From contig NZ_JABUAE010000002.1 of NCBI RefSeq assembly GCF_013314535.1, positions 186,001 to 250,000 of the forward strand: DNA of 64,000 nt, in the 5' to 3' direction. A program made the position numbers and the translations under genes. Positions within the stretch are counted from its first letter, which is position 1. Each line of letters starts with the position of its first letter. Below, piece after piece: positions 52,996 to 64,000 of the stretch. Under the pieces are notes generated by a model. The model saw nothing but the letters and a program-made list of their open reading frames with translations. It had not been told where the DNA came from and did not search any database. Source of the stretch: Bacillus sp. Xin1. Lineage in GTDB: Bacteria > Bacillota > Bacilli > Bacillales > Bacillaceae_G.

Positions 52996-53265
52996 CGCTA
53001 TTTTAGAGCAGTAATACTCCCACCTCAAAATTCGGCGGGAGCAATGTCTAGCTCTAGCGGCTAGAATCTCCGGTCGTTTCGCCCCTCGGACGGAGGCAAA
53101 AAGCGCCTCTCTGCCTAGGGATCCAACGTCCTGCGATTCTGAGCGAGCCGCTTCCGCTTTTCTAAAGAAGTTAGGTGGGAGATAAACTGCCCGTAAAAGC
53201 CCGATTGGTGAGGGCTAATAATCAGTGGGGGATGAAGAATCCCCACTGATTAAAGTTTCACTTTA
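52996..53265. repeat. GC-rich dispersed repeat with nested stems
   Basis: Unlike its AT-rich surroundings. AGCGGCT-AGAATC (53056-53068) pairs with GATTCT-N5-AGCCGCT (53135-53152). A second stem AATCAGTGGGG/CCCCACTGATT is at 53220-53251. The last 90 bases recur without this stem at 17617. The element extends into the end of the gene at 53266. Looks like a non-coding B. cereus-group intergenic repeat. Confidence 0.7.
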
Positions 53266-53505
53266 TTAGTCGTTATACACACCAGTTAGCATTTGACTTA
53301 CAAATTGATCGTTTAATTGATCTTGGGAAGAATTATCATTTGACTGAATATCAATTGAGGCGATGAAGTTGTTATTCTGTTCTTCATTTGGATACACCTC
53401 CACGTAATTGTTAAATTTACATAGACCTTTCGTATCCATTAAATCAAATAGTTGTAACATTTCTACTACCTCTTGTCTCGTTCCTTTAATTTGTACACAT
53501 GCCAT
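53266..53505 (-). CDS. DUF3970-like small protein
   Basis: 79 residues, ATG at 53505 after AAAGGAGG. The start VQIKGTRQEVVEMLQLFDLM resembles the beta-alpha pattern of DUF3970; the C-terminal third is Asn/Gln/Asp-rich. Function unknown. Its end abuts the GC-rich repeat. Confidence 0.6.
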   Translation of the reverse strand: MACVQIKGTRQEVVEMLQLFDLMDTKGLCKFNNYVEVYPNEEQNNNFIASIDIQSNDNSSQDQLNDQFVSQMLTGVYND

Positions 53506-53768
53506 ATTATTTTCCTCCTTTGTTTGACAAATTGTTTTTTTTAAATAGGATTATGAAAGCTACATGAAAAATATGATTGTTATTTTTATACAATGTTATT
53601 ATGTTTTTATTTTCCTCCTTTTCAATCAAAAGTCGCTTTTATTCTCGAATATACAAAATCGGAAGTCCGTTTATTGAATACAATAGATTCGCACCATCTG
53701 ACAAAAATCCTTCTTTTAAACAAATATTTTTTTGAGGAAAAGTGACGGAAAATATTTTTTTGATATTT

Positions 53769-53782
53769 TGTAAACGTTAACA
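53769..53782 (+). promoter_or_regulatory. CcpA cre site upstream of the ilv-leu operon
   Basis: TGTAAACGTTAACA matches the cre consensus TGWAARCGYTWNCW at every position. It lies just upstream of the -35 region at 53786, where CcpA activates the ilv-leu operon in B. subtilis. Confidence 0.8.
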
Positions 53783-53785
53783 ATG

Positions 53786-53815
53786 TTGATAAATCAATAT
53801 AAACGAGGATATATA
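53786..53815 (+). promoter_or_regulatory. ilv-leu promoter
   Basis: TTGATA (53786-53791), 18 bp, TATATA (53810-53815). The 416-base region 53506-53921 contains this, the cre and CodY boxes, and no gene. Confidence 0.65.
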
Positions 53816-53832
53816 TAAAATTAAAAATTATA

Positions 53833-53847
53833 AATTTTCTAAAAATT
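53833..53847 (+). promoter_or_regulatory. CodY box
   Basis: AATTTTCTAAAAATT matches AATTTTCWGAAAATT at 14 of 15 positions, just downstream of the predicted start point, a repressing position. Confidence 0.75.
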
Positions 53848-53921
53848 AACTTGATTTATTTAAAAAGGAGAGTAAACTAGGAAACAATAAAAAATTCACA
53901 GGACATAGGAGGCGCTTTTCA

Positions 53922-54818
53922 GTGAATGAGCAATGGATTTTCTTAAATGGAGAATTTGTTCCAAAAGACGAAGCAAAAGTTTCAGTATATGATCATGGTT
54001 ATTTATATGGCGATGGGGTGTTTGAAGGGATTCGTGTCTATAGTGGCAATGTCTTCAGGCTGAAAGAACATCTTATTCGTTTATATGAGTCAGCAAAATC
54101 CATTATGTTGGAAATTCCATATACGTTAGACGAAGTAACAAATATTGTTGTTGAAACAATTCGTCAAAATAAGCTATTGAATGGATACATCCGTTTAGTA
54201 GTATCACGGGGAGCTGGGAATCTTGGATTAGACCCTGATTCTTGTTTGAAACCAAATGTTGTTGTAATTGCGGAACAGTTATCTTTATTTCCGGCTGAAT
54301 ATTACGAAAAAGGGATACCTGTTGTGACGGTTGCGACGCGTCGTAATCGCCCGGATGTATTAACGCCTCAAGTAAAGTCTTTGAACTATTTAAATAATAT
54401 TTTAGTTCGAATTGAAGCAAAATTGGCTGGTGTGCAAGAAGCACTTATGTTGAATGAGCAAGGGTATGTTGCAGAAGGATCTGGTGATAATGTGTTCATT
54501 GTAAAAGGAAATAAATTAATTACACCACCAAGTTCTGCAGGAGCATTAGAAGGTATTACACGAAACGCTATTTTGGAAATTGGAGAAAAGCTTGGGTATG
54601 ACGTAAGAGAAGAACTATTTACAAGACACGATGTATATGTAGCTGATGAAGTATTTTTAACAGGAACTGCAGCTGAAGTGATTGCAGTTACGACAGTTGA
54701 TGGAAGAATGATTGGGTCTGGGAAAACGGGTCCACATACAAATCGCTTATTGGAAGAGTTTCGTAAATTAGTTGTAGAAGATGGGGAAAAAATTTACGAA
54801 GAAAATAAAGTTGGATGA
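53922..54818 (+). CDS. ilvE: Branched-chain amino acid aminotransferase IlvE
   Basis: 298 residues, GTG start after TAGGAGG. PLP Lys in QVKSLNYLNNIL; GYLYGDGVFEGIRVY and AEGSGDNVFIVKG are fold-type IV motifs. Final transamination step of Ile, Leu and Val synthesis. It lies upstream of the T-box, so it is transcribed even when the T-box terminates the rest of the operon. Confidence 0.94.
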   Translation: MNEQWIFLNGEFVPKDEAKVSVYDHGYLYGDGVFEGIRVYSGNVFRLKEHLIRLYESAKSIMLEIPYTLDEVTNIVVETIRQNKLLNGYIRLVVSRGAGNLGLDPDSCLKPNVVVIAEQLSLFPAEYYEKGIPVVTVATRRNRPDVLTPQVKSLNYLNNILVRIEAKLAGVQEALMLNEQGYVAEGSGDNVFIVKGNKLITPPSSAGALEGITRNAILEIGEKLGYDVREELFTRHDVYVADEVFLTGTAAEVIAVTTVDGRMIGSGKTGPHTNRLLEEFRKLVVEDGEKIYEENKVG

Positions 54819-54844
54819 TAGAAATGTAATGAAATATAAATTTG

Positions 54845-55105
54845 TAAAGCGTTGATAGGGAGGAGTAGTTGATTGTGAAGCCTCACAGAGAGTCGGTGGT
54901 TGCTGGAAACCGATGGTTCACGTCGACGAACATCGCCCTTGAGTGCTAAGCTGAAGCGTTTGTCTAGGCTTAGACGGTAGCTCCGTTATTAGCTAGACTC
55001 ATCCCGAGTCACTGAGGCAAGAGATATTCTTGCGAAGAAGGGTGGTACCGCGAAATCTTTCGTCCCTTCAGCACATAGCTGGAGTGTGGACGTAGGATTT
55101 TTTTA
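54845..55105 (+). promoter_or_regulatory. T-box leader of ilvBNC-leuABCD, probable Ile specifier
   Basis: The T-box sequence AGGGTGGTACCGCG is at 55039-55052. A Stem I with AGAGAG, GGTGGTTGCTGGAAACCG and a candidate specifier ATC (54932-54934, in GAACATCGCC) is upstream. The competing terminator starts at CGTCCC (55061) and pairs with GGACG, followed by T7 (to 55105). Uncharged tRNA-Ile would stabilise the antiterminator. Confidence 0.9.
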
Positions 55106-55141
55106 TTGTATAAGGAAATTTTAAAGGAGGTTAAAAGAGAG

Positions 55142-56842
55142 ATGTCTTCGAAAACGGAAGAGAAAATGGCAACTGGTGCACAGCTGTTGTTAGAAGCGCT
55201 AGGAAAGGAAGAGGTAGAAGTTATTTTTGGTTATCCTGGAGGAGCTGTTCTGCCGTTATATGATGCAATTTATGATTGTGAAATTCCTCATATTTTAACG
55301 AGGCATGAACAAGGGGCAATCCATGCAGCAGAAGGCTATGCACGGGTTACCGGGAAACCAGGTGTTGTGATTGCAACAAGTGGACCGGGTGCAACAAATG
55401 TGATTACGGGTCTTGCAGATGCAATGATTGATTCACTGCCACTTGTTGTTTTCACAGGTCAAGTAGCTACAACGTTAATTGGAAGTGATGCTTTCCAAGA
55501 GGCGGATATTATGGGGCTTACGATGCCGGTAACGAAACATAATTATCAAGTGCGCAAGGCTTCAGATTTACCAAGAATTATTAAAGAAGCGTTTCATATT
55601 GCGAAAACGGGTCGACCAGGACCAGTCGTTATCGATCTTCCTAAAAACATGGTAGTAGAAAAAGGAGAACGATGTAGTGACGTGCAAATGGATTTACCAG
55701 GCTATCAACCAAACTATGAGCCAAACCTATTGCAAATTAACAAGTTATTAGAAGCGATTGATGTGGCCGAAAAACCTTTGATTTTAGCTGGAGCAGGTGT
55801 ATTGCACGCGAAAGCCTCGCAAGAATTAACAAATTTTGCAAGAATGCACTGTATACCTGTTGTTCATACACTTCTTGGACTAGGGGGATTTCCACCAGAA
55901 GATGAATTATTTCTAGGAATGGGAGGTATGCATGGTTCATATACAGCAAACATGGCATTATATGAGTGTGATTTACTCATAAATATCGGTGCAAGATTCG
56001 ACGATCGTCTAACAGGGAATTTACAGCATTTTGCTAAGGATGCTACAGTTGCGCATATTGATATTGATCCAGCAGAGATCGGGAAAAATGTTCCTACAGA
56101 AATTCCGATTGTAGCTAGTGCGAAGCAAGCTTTGCAGGCATTGCTAGAGTGTAAAGGCAGAAAAGAAAATCATAGTGCATGGTTATCGCTTTTAAAAAGC
56201 AGAAAAGAACAATATCCATTTTTCTATGATCAAGATTCTGAAGAGATTAAACCGCAAGCGGCAATTGATATGTTATATGAAATTACAAAAGGAAAAGCAA
56301 TTGTCACAACTGACGTTGGTCAGCATCAAATGTGGGCTGCTCAATATTATCCACTAAAGGACCCGGATAAGTGGGTGACATCAGGGGGACTTGGCACAAT
56401 GGGGTTTGGATTTCCAGCTGCTATTGGTGCGCAAATTGCAAGACCGAAAGAATTGGTTGTAGCGATTGTTGGTGATGCTGGTTTTCAAATGACATTACAA
56501 GAACTGAGCGTATTGAAAGAACATTCCTTACCGGTTAAAGTTTTGATTTTAAATAATGAAGCTTTAGGAATGGTAAGGCAGTGGCAAGATGAATTTTATA
56601 ACCAAAGATATTCTCATTCGTTACTCTCTTGTCAGCCTGATTTTGTAGCACTGGCCCATGCATATGGCATAAAAGGGATGCGAATTGAAAATCCGTTACT
56701 TGCGAAGGAGCAGTTGCAAGCGGCGATTGATTTGCAAGAACCTGTCGTCATTGATTGCAGAGTATTACAGTCTGAAAAAGTTATGCCGATGGTTGCTCCA
56801 GGAAAAGGGGTTCATCAAATGGAGGGGGTGGAAAAACGATGA
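55142..56842 (+). CDS. ilvB: Acetolactate synthase large subunit IlvB
   Basis: 566 residues from the ATG at 55142, eleven bases after AGGAGG; an open frame from 55106 overlaps the terminator. Catalytic Glu in [20 protein letters not shown]; ThDP/metal motif [12 protein letters not shown] with [12 protein letters not shown]. Condenses pyruvate with pyruvate or 2-ketobutyrate. Overlaps ilvN by 4 bases. Confidence 0.95.
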   Translation: MSSKTEEKMATGAQLLLEALGKEEVEVIFGYPGGAVLPLYDAIYDCEIPHILTRHEQGAIHAAEGYARVTGKPGVVIATSGPGATNVITGLADAMIDSLPLVVFTGQVATTLIGSDAFQEADIMGLTMPVTKHNYQVRKASDLPRIIKEAFHIAKTGRPGPVVIDLPKNMVVEKGERCSDVQMDLPGYQPNYEPNLLQINKLLEAIDVAEKPLILAGAGVLHAKASQELTNFARMHCIPVVHTLLGLGGFPPEDELFLGMGGMHGSYTANMALYECDLLINIGARFDDRLTGNLQHFAKDATVAHIDIDPAEIGKNVPTEIPIVASAKQALQALLECKGRKENHSAWLSLLKSRKEQYPFFYDQDSEEIKPQAAIDMLYEITKGKAIVTTDVGQHQMWAAQYYPLKDPDKWVTSGGLGTMGFGFPAAIGAQIARPKELVVAIVGDAGFQMTLQELSVLKEHSLPVKVLILNNEALGMVRQWQDEFYNQRYSHSLLSCQPDFVALAHAYGIKGMRIENPLLAKEQLQAAIDLQEPVVIDCRVLQSEKVMPMVAPGKGVHQMEGVEKR

Positions 56843-57351
56843 AAAGGATTGTCACGGCAACTGTTCGAAATCAAAGTGGCGTATTAAATCGAATCACAGG
56901 TGTTATGACAAGAAGGCATTTTAACATTGAAAGTATTTCTGTTGGGCATACAGAATCGTCCGATATTTCACGAATGACATTTGTTGTTCATGTTGAAAAT
57001 GAACAACAAGTAGAACAGCTCATTAAACAACTTCATAAACAAATTGATGTATTAAAAGTGTCTGACATAACAGGAGAAGCAATGATTGCGAGGGAACTTG
57101 CTCTCATTAAAGTAGCAACAACAAGTGTGTCAAGATCAGAATTATATAGTTTAATTGAACCGTTTCGAGCCGCTGTAATAGATGTTGGAAAGGATTCCAT
57201 CGTTGTGCAAGTAACGGGTACGCAAGAAAAGGTAGAGGCGTTAATTGAGCTTTTGCGTCCGTATGGTTTAAAAGAAATTGCAAGAACAGGCGTTACTGCA
57301 TTTACGCGTAGTATGAAAAAGCAAGATAAACAAATTATGTTAATTCATTAA
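56839..57351 (+). CDS. ilvN: Acetolactate synthase regulatory subunit IlvN
   Basis: 170 residues. N-terminal ACT domain ([28 protein letters not shown]) that binds valine for feedback inhibition, then the conserved C-terminal domain. Pairs with IlvB by overlap. This length fits the long form (ilvH-like). Confidence 0.95.
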   Translation: MKRIVTATVRNQSGVLNRITGVMTRRHFNIESISVGHTESSDISRMTFVVHVENEQQVEQLIKQLHKQIDVLKVSDITGEAMIARELALIKVATTSVSRSELYSLIEPFRAAVIDVGKDSIVVQVTGTQEKVEALIELLRPYGLKEIARTGVTAFTRSMKKQDKQIMLIH

Positions 57352-58389
<1,038 letters not shown>

Positions 58390-58390
58390 T

Positions 58391-59911
58391 ATGAAACAGA
58401 TTTTGTTCATGGATACGACGCTTCGTGATGGCGAACAATCACCCGGAGTCAATTTAAATGAACAAGAAAAATTGCAGATTGCAAGGCAGTTAGAAAAACT
58501 CGGGATTAATGTGATGGAAGCGGGATTTGCAGCAGCTTCTGAAGGGGATTTTCGTTCAGTAAAGCGTATTGCGGAAACGATTCAAAATGCTTCAGTTATG
58601 AGTCTTGCAAGAGCGAAGGAAAGTGATATTCAGAGAGCGTATGAAGCGGTAAAAGGTGCAGTATCTCCGAGGTTACATGTTTTTTTGGCAACGAGTGATA
58701 TTCATATGAAATATAAGCTTTGTATGTCAAAAGAAGATGTACTAGATAGTATTCATCGCTCTGTAACTTTAGGGAAATCTTTATTCCCAACAGTGCAATT
58801 TTCGGCAGAAGATGCAACGAGAACGGCTCGTCCTTTTTTAGCAGAAGCTGTAGAAGTTGCGATTCGTGCTGGAGCGGATGTTGTTAATATTCCTGATACA
58901 GTTGGCTATACGAATCCTGAAGAATACTATTCTCTCTTTAAATACTTACAAGAATATGTTCCTTCTTATGAAAAAACCATTTTCTCTTGCCATTGTCACG
59001 ATGATCTTGGTATGGCAGTAGCGAATTCATTGGCGGCTATTGAAGGCGGGGCACTACAAGTAGAGGGAACAATCAATGGGATTGGAGAACGTGCAGGTAA
59101 TGCTGCCTTGGAAGAAGTAGCAGTTGCCTTGCATATTAGAAAAGACTATTATGAAGCCGGATCTTCTATAACATTAAAAGAGATTAAAGAATCAAGTACA
59201 TTAGTAAGTCGTTTAACAGGTATGATTGTTCCCAAAAATAAGGCGATTGTTGGAGCGAATGCATTTGCACATGAATCAGGTATTCATCAAGATGGTGTAT
59301 TAAAAGAAGTAACAACATATGAAATCATTGAACCAGAACTAATTGGTGAATCGCAAAATTTATTTGTACTAGGAAAGCATTCTGGTCGCCACGCTTTTAC
59401 TGAAAAAATGAAGGAGCTTGGTTATGATTTTACGGAGGAAGAGCGAGATATAGCATTCAGTGCATTTAAGAGATTAGCAGATCGTAAAAAAGAGATTACA
59501 GAAGAAGATTTACGTGCGTTAGTGCTAGGAGAAACCGCATTTCTAGCACAGCAGTATAACATTAAACAACTGCAAGTACATTTTGTCTCCAACAGTACGC
59601 AATGTGCAACAGTTGCACTGGAAGATGAGGAAGGTAATGTGTACGAAGATGCAGCAACAGGGGCAGGAAGTATTGAGGCAATTTATAATGCAATTCAAAG
59701 AATTTTAGGAATGGAATGTGAATTAGCAGATTATCGCATTCAATCCATTACACAAGGACAGGATGCACTGGCTCATGTTCATGTTGAATTGAAAGAAGGG
59801 ACTCATCAAGTTGCAGGCTTTGGTGTTGCACAAGATGTATTAGAAGCATCGGCAAGAGCCTATGTGCATGCAGCAGGAAAATTAAAGGCTTTGTTATTGC
59901 TTGCAAAATAA
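58391..59911 (+). CDS. leuA: 2-isopropylmalate synthase LeuA
   Basis: 506 residues, full length with the C-terminal leucine-binding regulatory domain. [29 protein letters not shown] and [14 protein letters not shown] are the active-site motifs. First committed step to leucine. Ribosome site AGGCGGAGG lies inside the end of ilvC. Confidence 0.96.
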   Translation: MKQILFMDTTLRDGEQSPGVNLNEQEKLQIARQLEKLGINVMEAGFAAASEGDFRSVKRIAETIQNASVMSLARAKESDIQRAYEAVKGAVSPRLHVFLATSDIHMKYKLCMSKEDVLDSIHRSVTLGKSLFPTVQFSAEDATRTARPFLAEAVEVAIRAGADVVNIPDTVGYTNPEEYYSLFKYLQEYVPSYEKTIFSCHCHDDLGMAVANSLAAIEGGALQVEGTINGIGERAGNAALEEVAVALHIRKDYYEAGSSITLKEIKESSTLVSRLTGMIVPKNKAIVGANAFAHESGIHQDGVLKEVTTYEIIEPELIGESQNLFVLGKHSGRHAFTEKMKELGYDFTEEERDIAFSAFKRLADRKKEITEEDLRALVLGETAFLAQQYNIKQLQVHFVSNSTQCATVALEDEEGNVYEDAATGAGSIEAIYNAIQRILGMECELADYRIQSITQGQDALAHVHVELKEGTHQVAGFGVAQDVLEASARAYVHAAGKLKALLLLAK

Positions 59912-59993
59912 TGTTTGAGAAGTGGGGAATCTCCCTGCTTCCCTTGATTAAATTCAGAATAATCAGTTAAATAATAAAAAGGGGTGCTGATCA

Positions 59994-61058
59994 TTGGAAA
60001 AACGTATTGTTTGCTTAGCAGGTGACGGTGTTGGGCCAGAGATTATGGAGAGTGCAAAGAAAGTATTAAACATGGTAGAAAGATTATATGGTCATCATTT
60101 TTATTTACAAGATGAACAATTTGGGGGAGCTGCGATTGATTCGTGCGGGAAACCATTGCCGTCAAGAACCTTAGCTTCATGTTTAGCAAGTGATGCTGTA
60201 TTGCTAGGTTCGGTTGGTGGGCCGCGCTGGGACGAAGCAAAAGAAAGGCCGGAAAAAGGATTGCTGGCGCTTCGAAAAGGGCTTGGTGTATTTGCTAATG
60301 TTCGTCCTGTCACTGTAGATGCAGCAACTGCCCATTTATCGCCATTGAAGGCGGCTGATGAGGTGGATTTTGTTGTCGTTCGTGAATTAACGGGCGGGAT
60401 TTACTTCTCCTTTCCAAAAGAAAAAACAGAAGAAGTAGCAACAGACACACTCACTTATCACCGTCATGAAATTGAGCGCATTGTTTCTTACGCTTTTCAA
60501 CTGGCAAGTAAACGTCGTAAAAAAGTTACTTCTATTGATAAAGCAAATGTTTTAGAGTCAAGCAAACTTTGGAGGGAAATAACAGAAGAAGTGGCGCTTC
60601 GCTATCCGAATGTTGAACTTGAACATATTTTAGTAGATGCAGCCGCGATGGAATTGATTCGTAATCCAGCTCGATTTGATGTAATTGTAACAGAAAATTT
60701 ATTTGGTGATATTTTAAGTGATGAAGCATCTGTATTAGCTGGATCACTTGGGATGCTTCCATCGGCAAGTCATGCGGAGAATGGCCCTTCGCTGTATGAA
60801 CCAATCCATGGATCAGCACCAGATATTGCCGGGAAAAATAAGGTGAATCCAATTGCAATGATGCGTTCAGTTGCGATGATGCTAGGACAATCTTTTGATT
60901 TGAAAAGAGAAGGAGAAGCAATTGAAGAAGCAATTTCCGCAGTCCTTCGATCTGGTAAATGTACAGCTGATATAGGTGGAAATGAAACAACATCTTCCTT
61001 TACGAAGTGTGTACTGCAAGAAATGGAAGAACAAGCGTTAGTAGGGAGAGGGAGATAA
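59994..61058 (+). CDS. leuB: 3-isopropylmalate dehydrogenase LeuB
   Basis: 354 residues, TTG start after [18 protein letters not shown] near the start, [23 protein letters not shown] and the NAD motif [10 protein letters not shown] are visible. Oxidatively decarboxylates 3-isopropylmalate. TAATG overlap with leuC. The 82-base leuA-leuB gap has a small GC hairpin only. Confidence 0.96.
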   Translation: MEKRIVCLAGDGVGPEIMESAKKVLNMVERLYGHHFYLQDEQFGGAAIDSCGKPLPSRTLASCLASDAVLLGSVGGPRWDEAKERPEKGLLALRKGLGVFANVRPVTVDAATAHLSPLKAADEVDFVVVRELTGGIYFSFPKEKTEEVATDTLTYHRHEIERIVSYAFQLASKRRKKVTSIDKANVLESSKLWREITEEVALRYPNVELEHILVDAAAMELIRNPARFDVIVTENLFGDILSDEASVLAGSLGMLPSASHAENGPSLYEPIHGSAPDIAGKNKVNPIAMMRSVAMMLGQSFDLKREGEAIEEAISAVLRSGKCTADIGGNETTSSFTKCVLQEMEEQALVGRGR

Positions 61059-62452
61059 TGGCGAAAAGGTTACTAGATAAATTGTGGGAAAGACATGTTG
61101 TTGCGACAAATGAAAATGGATTAGATTTACTATATATCGATCTTCATCTCGTACATGAAGTGACATCCCCGCAAGCCTTTGAAGGCTTGCGGCTTGCAAA
61201 TCGAAATGTTCGGAGACCAGATTTAACATTTGCAACGATGGATCATAATATTCCAACAAAGGATGTTTGGAATATTACAGATCGTATTTCGAAGCAACAA
61301 TTAGATACGCTTCGTGAAAATTGCAAGCAATTTAATATTCCATTAGCGGATATTGATGATGAAAATCAAGGGATTGTCCATGTTATTGGTCCAGAACTTG
61401 GACTAACGCAGCCGGGGAAGACCATTGTATGTGGCGATAGTCATACGGCAACACATGGAGCCTTTGGAGCGTTAGCATTTGGAATTGGTACAAGTGAAGT
61501 GGAGCATGTATTAGCGACCCAAACATTGTGGCAGCGAAAGCCAAAAGCAATGGGGATTGAATTAAAAGGGAAATTACCTAAAGGGGTATATGCAAAAGAT
61601 ATCATTTTACACCTCCTAGCTACATATGGAGTGGCATTTGGAACTGGATATGTGATGGAGTTTTACGGAGAAGCAATTGCAAATCTGGAAATGGAAGAGC
61701 GCATGACACTTTGTAATATGGCGATTGAAGGTGGAGCAAAGGCAGGAATTATTGCACCGGATGAAAAAACAATTGCTTATGTAAAAGGGCGTGAGTATGC
61801 GCCGAAAGAGTTCGAATCAGCAGTAGCGAATTGGCGGGGGCTCTATACTGAGCCAGATGCAATATATGATACTTGTATTTTAGTAGATGTTGCTAAACTG
61901 GCACCATATGTAACATGGGGAACAAATCCAAGTATGGGCATGCGTATCGATGAACAGTTGCCAGAAACACGTGATAAAAATGATGAACGAGCTTTTGCAT
62001 ATATGGGGCTCCAGCCAGGACAAAGTGCATTTGGAATTCCGGTCCAGCATGTATTTATTGGCTCTTGTACAAATTCTCGTTTATCAGATTTAGAAATTGC
62101 CGCAGCCGTTGTAAAAGGAAAAAAGGTAAAAGAAGGGGTGCGGGCACTTGTAGTACCAGGATCTAAAAGAGTACGAAAAGCCGCGATGGAAAAAGGACTG
62201 CATCGTATATTTGAAGAAGCAGGGTTCGAGTGGAGAGAGCCTGGGTGTTCTATGTGTCTCGGAATGAATCCAGATCAAGTACCGGAGGGGGAACATTGTG
62301 CATCTACTTCCAATCGGAATTTTGAAGGGCGACAAGGGAAGGGTGCGAGAACACATTTAGTTAGTCCTGCGATGGCAGCGGCCGCAGCACTTTATGGTCA
62401 TTTCGTTGATGTGAGAAAGGAGAGTTATGATGGAGCCATTTCGTATTCATAG
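61058..62452 (+). CDS. leuC: 3-isopropylmalate dehydratase large subunit LeuC
   Basis: 464 residues from the ATG at 61058, after GGGAGAGGGAG. The three Fe-S Cys are in [12 protein letters not shown] and [10 protein letters not shown], with [20 protein letters not shown] ahead. The open frame from 61007 is an upstream extension inside leuB and is not used. Overlaps leuD by about 26 bases. Confidence 0.96.
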   Translation: MAKRLLDKLWERHVVATNENGLDLLYIDLHLVHEVTSPQAFEGLRLANRNVRRPDLTFATMDHNIPTKDVWNITDRISKQQLDTLRENCKQFNIPLADIDDENQGIVHVIGPELGLTQPGKTIVCGDSHTATHGAFGALAFGIGTSEVEHVLATQTLWQRKPKAMGIELKGKLPKGVYAKDIILHLLATYGVAFGTGYVMEFYGEAIANLEMEERMTLCNMAIEGGAKAGIIAPDEKTIAYVKGREYAPKEFESAVANWRGLYTEPDAIYDTCILVDVAKLAPYVTWGTNPSMGMRIDEQLPETRDKNDERAFAYMGLQPGQSAFGIPVQHVFIGSCTNSRLSDLEIAAAVVKGKKVKEGVRALVVPGSKRVRKAAMEKGLHRIFEEAGFEWREPGCSMCLGMNPDQVPEGEHCASTSNRNFEGRQGKGARTHLVSPAMAAAAALYGHFVDVRKESYDGAISYS

Positions 62453-63008
62453 AGGGACTGTTGCTGTACTAATGAACGATAACATTGATACAGATCAAAT
62501 CATTCCAAAACAATATTTAAAGAGGATTGAAAGAACGGGTTTTGGGAAATTTTTATTCGATGAGTGGCGTTATGAGGATGACAGGCAAGAAAATTCAGAT
62601 TTTCCACTAAATGAACCTGAGCGAAAAGGAGCAAGTATACTTATTACAGGTGAAAATTTTGGCTGTGGTTCATCAAGAGAGCATGCGCCATGGGCACTTG
62701 CTGACTATGGGTTTCGTGTTATTATTGCGGGAGGATTTGCAGACATTTTTTATATGAATTGTACGAAAAATGGCATGCTGCCAATCGTTATGGAAAAAGA
62801 AATGCGTGAAAAACTAGCAGCTGTTGATCCAAGAGATGTCATAGAAGTTGATTTAGAGAATGAAGTGATTATGACTTCGCTACATCGTTTTCATTTTACA
62901 ATTGAAACGATGTGGAAAGAAAAGCTATTAAGTGGCTTAGATGAAATTGGAATCACGCTTCAATATGAACGAAAAATTCAAGAATATGAACAAAAAATAG
63001 CTCGCTAA
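62427..63008 (+). CDS. leuD: 3-isopropylmalate dehydratase small subunit LeuD
   Basis: 193 residues, ATG 62427 (or 62430) after [23 protein letters not shown] and [17 protein letters not shown] are the swivel-domain motifs. Partner of LeuC. Last gene of the operon. Confidence 0.96.
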   Translation: MMEPFRIHRGTVAVLMNDNIDTDQIIPKQYLKRIERTGFGKFLFDEWRYEDDRQENSDFPLNEPERKGASILITGENFGCGSSREHAPWALADYGFRVIIAGGFADIFYMNCTKNGMLPIVMEKEMREKLAAVDPRDVIEVDLENEVIMTSLHRFHFTIETMWKEKLLSGLDEIGITLQYERKIQEYEQKIAR

Positions 63009-63035
63009 TTTTTTAGCGAGCTGTCATAAAAAAAT
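62999..63035 (+). terminator. Hairpin after leuD
   Basis: AGCTCGCTAA (62999-63008) pairs with TTAGCGAGCT (63013-63022). The following run is A-rich, so termination strength is uncertain. Confidence 0.55.
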
Positions 63036-63056
63036 ACATATAAGGTTCTAATTGTA

Positions 63057-63085
63057 TTTACATTCTGAATTTTGTGTTATATACT
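63057..63085 (+). promoter_or_regulatory. Promoter of the his leader
   Basis: TTTACA (63057-63062), 17 bp, TATACT (63080-63085). Confidence 0.75.
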
Positions 63086-63113
63086 ATGTGAAAACAAGAG
63101 GAGAAAGGGAGTA

Positions 63114-63173
63114 ATGATTATGTTCACAGTACAATCTATTAATATGCTTACACAACTACATCATCATACATAA
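63114..63173 (+). CDS. His leader peptide
   Basis: 19 codons, MIMFTVQSINMLTQLHHHT, after AGGAGAAAGGGAG. Three consecutive His codons (63159-63167) lie just before the first of several mutually exclusive hairpins, and hisZ follows. This is the arrangement of a ribosome-mediated attenuator. Confidence 0.75.
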   Translation: MIMFTVQSINMLTQLHHHT

Positions 63174-63280
63174 ACCCTTGAACCTAGCGTGAACAACGTG
63201 TAGGTACAAGGGTTATTCCCGTTGTACCTACACCCTAAAAAAGGGCCTTGTAGGTATTTTTTCTACAAGGCCCTTTTTAT
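63173..63280 (+). promoter_or_regulatory. his operon attenuator hairpins
   Basis: Segments pair alternately. CCCTTG-ACCTA (63175-63186) with TAGGT-CAAGGG (63201-63212). GTGTAGGTACAA (63198-63209) with TTGTACCTACAC (63222-63233). TACCTACA-CCCT (63225-63236) with AGGG...TGTAGGTA (to 63256), followed by T6. And AAGGGCCTTGTAG (63241-63253) with CTACAAGGCCCTT (63263-63275), followed by T run. Confidence 0.8.
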
Positions 63281-63359
63281 TTTGTTCGTGATTGCTATGG
63301 TAGACCATACACTAAAAGGGGAAGTTTACTGATGAGAGCTTAAAGGAGTGTGAATCGGT

Positions 63360-64000
63360 ATGACAAAATGGAAGCGAGCAAATCCAGATGGAACAAGAGA
63401 TTATGTATTTGAAGAGTGTACGTTAATAGAAGAAGTTGAACAAAAATTACGACGTACTTTTTTAGAAAGGGGTTATGAAGAAATTCGGACACCAACGATT
63501 GAATTTTATGATGTTTTTGCTTTTCGTAATAGGCCGATAGATGAAGAGAAAATGTATAAGTTTTTTGATCAGCAAGGGCGGATTATTGTTTTGAGACCTG
63601 ATATGACAATTCCTCTAGCAAGGGTAATGGGAACGCTCAGAGAGGATTTGGCTCTGAAGCTAACATATAGCGGGAATGTATTTCGAGCAAACGAATCATT
63701 ATCTGGAAAATACAATGAAATCATTCAAACAGGGATTGAAATCATCGGAATTAATAATATACGTGCTGAAATTGAATGTATCGTCAGTGCAATCCATGCT
63801 CTTCAAGCTGTAGGAATTCAATCTTTTACAATAGAATTAGGGCAAGTTCAGTTATATAAGTGTATTGTTAAAAAATTATCATTTGGAGAAGAAGAGGAGT
63901 CGCTCTTACGTACGTATATTGAAAGTAAAAACTATGCAGAGCTATCCCGTTTTTTACAAGAAAAGAATTTAGATCGAAGTGATGAAACGGTACAGTTACT
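63360..64000 (+). CDS. hisZ: ATP phosphoribosyltransferase regulatory subunit HisZ (partial)
   Basis: Runs off the right edge after about 213 codons. ATG at 63360, eleven bases after AAAGGAG. Class II HisRS-like fold: [31 protein letters not shown] (motif 1 region), [16 protein letters not shown], and [20 protein letters not shown] (motif 2 region). HisZ lacks tRNA charging and activates short-form HisG. First gene of the his operon after the attenuator. Confidence 0.93.
   Translation, partial: MTKWKRANPDGTRDYVFEECTLIEEVEQKLRRTFLERGYEEIRTPTIEFYDVFAFRNRPIDEEKMYKFFDQQGRIIVLRPDMTIPLARVMGTLREDLALKLTYSGNVFRANESLSGKYNEIIQTGIEIIGINNIRAEIECIVSAIHALQAVGIQSFTIELGQVQLYKCIVKKLSFGEEEESLLRTYIESKNYAELSRFLQEKNLDRSDETVQL

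Overview
The window looks like chromosomal DNA of a Bacillus cereus-group bacterium. It is low-GC, has strong AAGGAGG-type ribosome binding sites and frequent GTG/TTG starts, and carries typical Firmicute content: a preQ1 riboswitch, a T-box, a dlt operon, GerW, YkvS, YkuS, and nrdE split by group I introns. No rRNA, tRNA, CRISPR array, prophage or transposase was seen.

Layout. 1-421: start of a 5TM receptor-type sensor gene (minus strand, runs off the left edge). 605-3140: preQ1 riboswitch and queCDEF (queuosine precursor synthesis). 3188-5834: small and accessory genes. 6274-11361: nrdI-nrdE-nrdF (class Ib ribonucleotide reductase). nrdE is cut by two group I introns only 66 nt apart, the first carrying an HNH endonuclease gene. 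11615-23180: a sigma-54 island with permease, glutamate dehydrogenase, two small proteins, a PAS/AAA+ activator, aldehyde dehydrogenase, putrescine-type aminotransferase, CoA-transferase and acyl-CoA dehydrogenase. It reads as uptake and oxidation of a diamine (putrescine/cadaverine), with the last two genes suggesting a glutarate to crotonyl-CoA branch. 23255-26865: YtrA-type GntR repressor with two ABC ATPase/permease pairs. 26899-34277: transporter, CPBP protease, Lrp regulator and assorted enzymes. 34294-38612 (minus): dltXABCD (teichoic acid D-alanylation). 38926-48729: M20 peptidase, Fur-controlled flavodoxin, kinase-like protein, MATE pump, uppP and small genes including one frameshifted gene. 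48824-49327: a 202-bp direct duplication of a hairpin plus micro-ORF element upstream of a Ktr/Trk potassium transporter gene. 51050-53505: small membrane and sporulation genes, an orphan structured transcript and a GC-rich dispersed repeat. 53769-63008: ilvE, T-box, ilvBNC-leuABCD with cre and CodY boxes. 63057-64000: a His-codon leader peptide with attenuator hairpins, then hisZ running off the right edge.

How the genes work together. The sigma-54 island has three -24/-12 promoters, its own activator gene and a shared ATGCA-N4-TGCAT motif upstream of two promoters; glutamate dehydrogenase would regenerate the 2-oxoglutarate the aminotransferase uses. The branched-chain operon combines signals for carbon (cre), for branched-chain amino acids and GTP (CodY), and for uncharged tRNA (T-box, probable Ile specifier). 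All family assignments come from reading motifs; no database search was possible.
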